Source: Stachybotrys elegans (taxonomy: Eukaryota > Ascomycota > Sordariomycetes > Hypocreales > Stachybotryaceae). From it: DNA of 64,000 nucleotides. This document shows, piece after piece, positions 59,483 to 64,000 of this stretch. The stretch lies in NCBI GenBank assembly GCA_020746835.1, contig JAGPNK010000007.1, forward strand, positions 1,659,501 through 1,723,500. The letters run 5' to 3'. The position numbers and the translations under genes were made by a program. The number at the start of each line of letters is the position of its first letter. Within the stretch, counting starts at the first letter, position 1. A model generated the notes under the pieces. The model worked only from the letters and a program-made list of their open reading frames with translations, was not told where the DNA came from and searched no databases.

Positions 59483-61409
59483 TGTGATGGCAAGACTGCA
59501 GTGGCTGTCGTAAAGGGTATGTAACAAGAGCTTTGGAAAATCCGCTGGTTTTATGGCAATTGTCTTCACTGCAGTTGACTGTATTTGACTGTATTCTAGA
59601 AACAGAAATTCGAGGGCATCCAGAGTCCTGTCTCGAAAACTTCCACCCTCACCCAGGACCGCTCCTTCCCTACTTCCTCTCAGCCCAACAAACCCCTCCT
59701 CCGTGACCACTCCTTCCCTACTTCCTCCCAGCCCAACAAACCCCCCTCCGTGACCACTCCTTCCCTAGTTCCTTCCCTATTCCCTCTTAACGAGGACTCG
59801 GCCCACTGACCAGAAGAGTACCTACCTTAGAGATACCTTAGTAGGGTACCAAGTGGCGAGAGTAGATTGGGTGACAAAAGCATTAAGTCCAGCGTCAGTA
59901 AGTAGTAGCACGCTGTCTAGAATAATTATGCATGTGGACGGCATATTGTATTTGTTTGCTGATAAGTTGTCATCAATGTAAAGTAATGATATCGCTATTG
60001 CTATCACTATGACTGGTGGAATTCTTCAAAGTACTAAGGTGTGATGGCCAGAATTGCGCTGCTATTGAGTATGCGGAAGAGGGGCGCATCTTGTGCCACC
60101 AAATGGGATACATTTCATTCTGATGAAAACTACGGTGCATCTCAAACACCCCTATTAGCACATACCTCCTACTATTCCAGCAGTGACAGGTCCGGGATTA
60201 TTTTCGACGAGAAGAGCATGACTGATGTCTGTGTCTTCGCCTTCGCCGAATCTCTCCACCAAACGACAGGACATTCATCACCAACACTCGGTCAAACGGC
60301 ATACGAGCTCGACCTGTCGTGCAGTAAGAAGCCCATACTTCCCAACAGAACTCGCCCTGGATGACCCATACGGCGTAACCTTGGATGACCTGCCCTGCTG
60401 AAGATGGCTGAATGAACGATCGAAGTCTCATGGGACTGTGTAGGATTGAAGTATGGTCTTGAAGGCCAAGAACTGGATGCAAGGCTCGTGTCTTGAGGGC
60501 TAGGGCTGCCCTTGTAATGGAGGAAGTGTATGGGTCTGAGTAGAGCTTTCTGTCGCTGCTTCCAAAATGTCAGGATCGTTGCCGCCCGCAGAGAGATTGG
60601 AACCTAGCTTAGAAGAAGACTGCTCATGCTTCCAGGCATGGATAACAATTAGCGATCGCCTCCAGCCGCGAGAGCTCTGGGCGATTGGTGCGACTGTTTG
60701 CACGCGAGGGGCTAATATTTGGAACATTCGACTCATGCCAATGCTGGTGGTTTGGTATGGATAAGGAAATCTCTCGATTGGCATAGTCGTGATGCTCGCG
60801 GGGGCCGCCGACGGCTAGATTGTGACCAGTGTTCTGGCATTGCTGTGGTACGTCGAGGCCTCCCAGCGCAGTTGCATGTGTCATCTCGGCTTTGGACCTA
60901 AAACAAACAAGTGAATCCATTTAGGTAGACAAGCATGTGCTGTCATGACATACAATAGCTCGAGTTCTTAGGCACGGATTAAGCCCCGACATTGGATCAT
61001 CACATGGCTGAAGCCTGCGTGCGTGTATTGGTGGCGATGGAGAGGACAAAGAAGAGATGGCAAAGAACGATAATAGGAAGAAGTGAGAAATAGGGAAGGC
61101 ATCCTTCACTTCATCGGAGTAGGTACCTAGGTACATAGTAGGTCGGCATGGTGTTTCGTGCGCTCGGGTACTACTACCTACAGTAGTAATGACCGGCGAT
61201 GCATTTGCCGTACAAATCCCTATGGTACCTACGGATGTAGGGAGGGAGAGGGGAATTTCTCGAATGAGGATATTAAGGGCCCAGCTGCACGGGAAAGCCA
61301 TTTGGGCTTCCCTGTCCGCTATCCATTCTTCCATCGACTCCATATAACTGCCAGCTAGGTTTGTATGCCATAGTCGACACACTATCAATACTGAATGCCG
61401 CTTGTTGTA
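59483..61409. other. Upstream region of the zinc-finger gene and unrecognised sequence
   Basis: Contains a minisatellite (59657-59770) in the likely promoter. Frames at 60500-60920 on the minus strand have ordinary composition and overlap one another, but carry no motif. Confidence 0.5.
59657..59770. repeat. Minisatellite, about 2.4 units of 47-48 bp
   Basis: GACCRCTCCTTCCCTACTTCC begins units at 59657, 59705 and (partial) 59752, each running on to CAGCCCAACAAACCCC. It lies about 175-290 bp upstream of the zinc-finger gene start. Confidence 0.9.
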
Positions 61410-61945
61410 GAGCAGATGTATACAGAGGGTAATAAAAATGATACAAAGGGCTAGCAGCCTGTGCGAACAGCGATGACTGCCCCATTTCCCACTGGACCAG
61501 AACACTGACCTCGCCGCCTGATCTAGAAGACGGACAATGAGGCGCCAGTAAAAGCCGGCGGCAGCTGCTGGGACAGTATCCACGTACGAGCATGTATATA
61601 CACTCCGGAGATCTGTTGCCAGAAGACCCGATGTGTACTTGTCGTCCATCAACCTATTCTTCTGACTCTTACGTGTATCCTATCTAGGCTGGCCTCATGG
61701 GACGTACCGAGACCGAGACGCCGAAGTCGGGATGCTGGCGGAAGCGCTTGAACTGCGTAGGCTCGTGACGAATATGCTGTGCCTGACTCATTCAGTGACA
61801 GCTGTAGTTGCAGACGATGCCGCAGTCGCAATCCTAGCCAGAAAGACTTGATCGTAGACACCTAGCCCTACAAAAGAGTTCTAGAGACAGACCAGTATAC
61901 CAAGTCTTTCCCCTTCCCCGCTGCACGCCTCTCTCTTTTCTTCCT
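61410..61945 (-). mobile_element. Repeat element copy D (reverse orientation), diverged
   Basis: The right part reads, on the plus strand, DAEVGMLAEALELRRLVT then VTAVVADDAAVAILA, matching the AEVLRLRGL...AVAADGAVAALG words of the other copies. It is followed by CACCTAGCCCTA and a CTCTCTCTTTTCTTCC end, like B-outer. The left part keeps CAATGAGGCG, GGCGGCAG, and GACCCGATGTGTACT words of the outer copy at 47 kb. Boundaries are approximate. A 243-codon minus-strand open frame (60921-61652) overlaps it. Confidence 0.55.
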
Positions 61946-62364
61946 TACACTCATATACATGTTTAGACCAAGCTCCACAACCTAGCCCATTCAAATAAAT
62001 TCCAACGGTAATCAAGACGTTGTGGGCGTCCCCGTCACGCCTACAGCAACCTGCTGAGCCTGACACTGGAAACGGCCTGGCTGCAGACACGTAAGTGAAT
62101 CCATTCATCCCAATAGACCTTCGAAGAGCAGCGTTGCTGATAGTATATAATAGTTCAAGGTATTCGAGCAGCCGGAGCGACACCCCCTCCCCCCACCCCC
62201 CGGGCGCGCGAATGCTGATTATGGAACTCCGGGCTGGGCCCAAATTATAGGAGGCATCGTTATTAAGTGTCGGCAGAACGAGAATGTCACCCCATGGCTG
62301 CCGTGATGATTCCAATGCGCAAGCGATCCATGGCATTGAGTTTAGCTGCTTGGAGTTTCAGATT

Positions 62365-62780
62365 GACGTGCTCATCGTGGCTCAAGAGGTGCTATTACCG
62401 ACGGTGACTCTTCATGAACACCCATGTGTAAGCCTACGCAGTCTGAGGGCTTCCGCTGGCATCGCGACGGTATCCCGACCTCGACACCTCGGTCTCGGTA
62501 CATGGCCCTTGCCTTGTCAGAATCCACGCGGACGTTCACACATCGTGTCTACTAACTGCAGGTTCCCTGATTGTATGTGCATGGTTATGTATCGCTACTG
62601 CCGCTGCCACTGGCTTTTGCTGTCGCATTATAGTTCCCTGGCTCGGGCCACTAAGTGAAGTCAGTCACAGTCTGACGATCGCTTAATGTATCGCTCTTTT
62701 CTATTCCTGTAAAGGGACAGCCATCACTAGCCCATAGACCATTAAATCTTTTCTGCTGTTCTTTGCACGTACCGGCCCTA
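62365..62780 (+). mobile_element. Repeat element copy E (forward orientation), diverged
   Basis: ACGCAGTCTGAGGGCTTCCGC, the following GACGGTATCCCGACCTCG, and later TAGTTCCCTGGCTCGGGCCA with TGTATCGCTCTTTTC, align in order with copies A and B-inner. The encoded words have decayed. It lies about 420 bp from copy D in opposite orientation. Confidence 0.6.
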
Positions 62781-63851
62781 TCCTGAACACCCTTACAGTC
62801 CGTGAATGTGACTGATATGGCGGGTTTGAAGATGCGATCCTTGGTATCGGTGAAGATCTTGGGATATATGCTGTCATCTTAATGAATACGAGGTCAAGGC
62901 CTATCTCGGCATAGGGGTAAGCGAAGAAGCCACGATCGCTGCTGCTGTTGTTGGTAAAGCAAGGGCTACCTCGAGGCAAAAATAGCACACAGGTAGAGCA
63001 AGGCTATCGGCCATCTATTGATGATATGTAATCCTTGGTATCGAATGGCATCGCCTTGCTCGAATGTGCTTTGGGTGGTGTGAGGTCTGTGAAGTGGTGC
63101 ACAAATTATGGCCCATCTGGTCGAATTCTTTCTTCGGCTAAGCAGCATCCATGATTGGCTCTTCGCGAAACTTGCGCAAGCCGGCACTATCGTCGTCCTG
63201 TAGACCGATGGAAATCCGCGGCTTCGTGGGAAACTTCTAAGCCGTTACCGGAGGATGGTTCTGCTCCTTGATCACGACAGTGGTATCGGTTTCTCATACT
63301 CGCAGAATCAATGCGACTCTTATCGCACCCGCCGATATAATATTGGTTGGCGGCACCTTGGCTGGCAATTGGGATCTACCAACATCACTCTGTTATATTG
63401 TAGAGGCACTGCCTCAGTTAGCCAGATCCCAGATCACGCACTGGTATCAAGGTTGCTCTTTACTAAATTCATGAAGAAGACATGTTATTGGCAAGCTGGG
63501 GAGGACCTCAGCGGCAAAGAGAAGGCACGGATCGGGAGTCTGTTGTCAGAGCCAGCCGAGATAGTCACTATGGCCAGTGCAACGAAATATCTCGAAGTGT
63601 TCAAAAGACAAGAATTGTACGGATATAGAGTAATCGTTTACATTAATGCTGTGCAGTGTCGTCGTGCAGGGTACAGCCAGACAGTTGGTTTTGTCGAAGG
63701 AAAGGAGTTATTTGAGCGCCTGCAAACAGTCAATCGAAATATTGATTAGACGTAGATTGCAGCAACTAGGATACTCCTCCTGTGTCCGCACACGTTAAGC
63801 TCTTGGTACCAGATATCACACCGCCCAATCCTTCGTTCAGTCCCGCGCATA
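62781..63851. other. No supported gene
   Basis: A 164-codon plus-strand frame (63255-63749, non-ATG start) and two shorter minus-strand frames carry no recognisable motif and are of lengths expected by chance. Confidence 0.5.
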
Positions 63852-63998
63852 TCACCGGGAGAAGTTGTTCAGGGCCGCAAGCTCAGTCCCAGGAGGCCGG
63901 TCTGCAATAGTAACTTCACTCATCGTCTCGAGTGAGCGGAAGAGGTCGGGAAGGGCGCGGGAACCTTCGAGGCCACGAAGTGAAGTTTTGAGTGGTAG
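63852..63998 (-). CDS. Possible C-terminal end of a gene running off the right edge
   Basis: The minus strand is open from the window edge for 48 codons to a TGA at 63852-63854, reading LRGLEGSRALPDLF, then TMSEVTIADRPPGTELAAL and ending NNFSR. Composition is protein-like, but the piece is short and I recognise no family. It could equally be chance. Confidence 0.25.
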   Translation of the reverse strand, partial: LPLKTSLRGLEGSRALPDLFRSLETMSEVTIADRPPGTELAALNNFSR

Positions 63999-64000
63999 TG

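Noticed and set aside
60921..61652. 243-codon minus-strand open frame (MMDDKYTSGLL...) with a hydrophobic middle
   Set aside because: Its first part lies within repeat copy D and corresponds to the Ala/Leu/Pro-rich frame seen in the other copies. The rest has no motif, so I read it as a chance frame through a repeat.
63255..63749. 164-codon plus-strand open frame near the right edge
   Set aside because: Non-ATG start, a length expected by chance in 64 kb at this base composition, and no motif.
1..64000. tRNA, rRNA, CRISPR or riboswitch signals
   Set aside because: GGTTCGA-type T-loop words occur at several places but none sits in a cloverleaf context. No rRNA sequence is seen, and the direct repeats are tandem or dispersed repeats of a eukaryotic genome, not CRISPR arrays.

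Overview
The window looks like nuclear DNA of a filamentous ascomycete (Pezizomycotina, most like a Sordariomycete). Genes carry many 41-59 bp introns with GTRNGT donors, CTAAC/CTGAC branch sites and YAG acceptors. Intergenic DNA is long, leaders are CT-rich, and the gene content is fungal: a Far11/PRO22-like STRIPAK subunit, a VIB-1/XprG-like NDT80 regulator, Cax4 and GRG-1/CCG-1. Species cannot be set from this window.

Left part (about 3.7-28 kb) is ordinary core genome: MARVEL membrane protein (+), Far11/STRIP homologue (-), DUF2011 protein (-), NDT80-family regulator (-), RWD-RBR ubiquitin ligase (-), dolichyldiphosphatase (+) and a seven-helix membrane protein (-). All have splice structures I could join in frame, except that the first exon of the seven-helix protein is not found. 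A gap of nearly 8 kb lies upstream of the NDT80-type gene. The first 3.7 kb has no gene I can support.

Right part (about 28-64 kb) is accessory and repeat-rich. One conserved gene, a GRG-1/CCG-1 homologue with a TATA box, sits in it like an island. Around it are: a full-length coiled-coil protein of unknown family (P41) and a decayed paralogue (P30); a small frameshifted coiled-coil gene; a Gfd2/YDR514C-like nuclease-fold gene broken by a frameshift and a stop; and an intact 1029-residue protein joining a GIY-YIG-like domain to about ten GATA-like zinc fingers. Several repeat families are interspersed. One is a roughly 430-550 bp element with at least five copies, one of them inserted head-on inside another and flanked by a 16-bp direct repeat. 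Another is a short dispersed segment able to encode DFEEAPSDDKDD-like acidic sequence. There are also three tandem-repeat arrays and two minisatellites.

The left-hand genes are housekeeping or regulatory and not obviously one pathway. The right-hand genes have no clear joint pathway. What they share is setting: lineage-restricted-looking proteins, two with nuclease-like folds, among duplicated and decaying copies.
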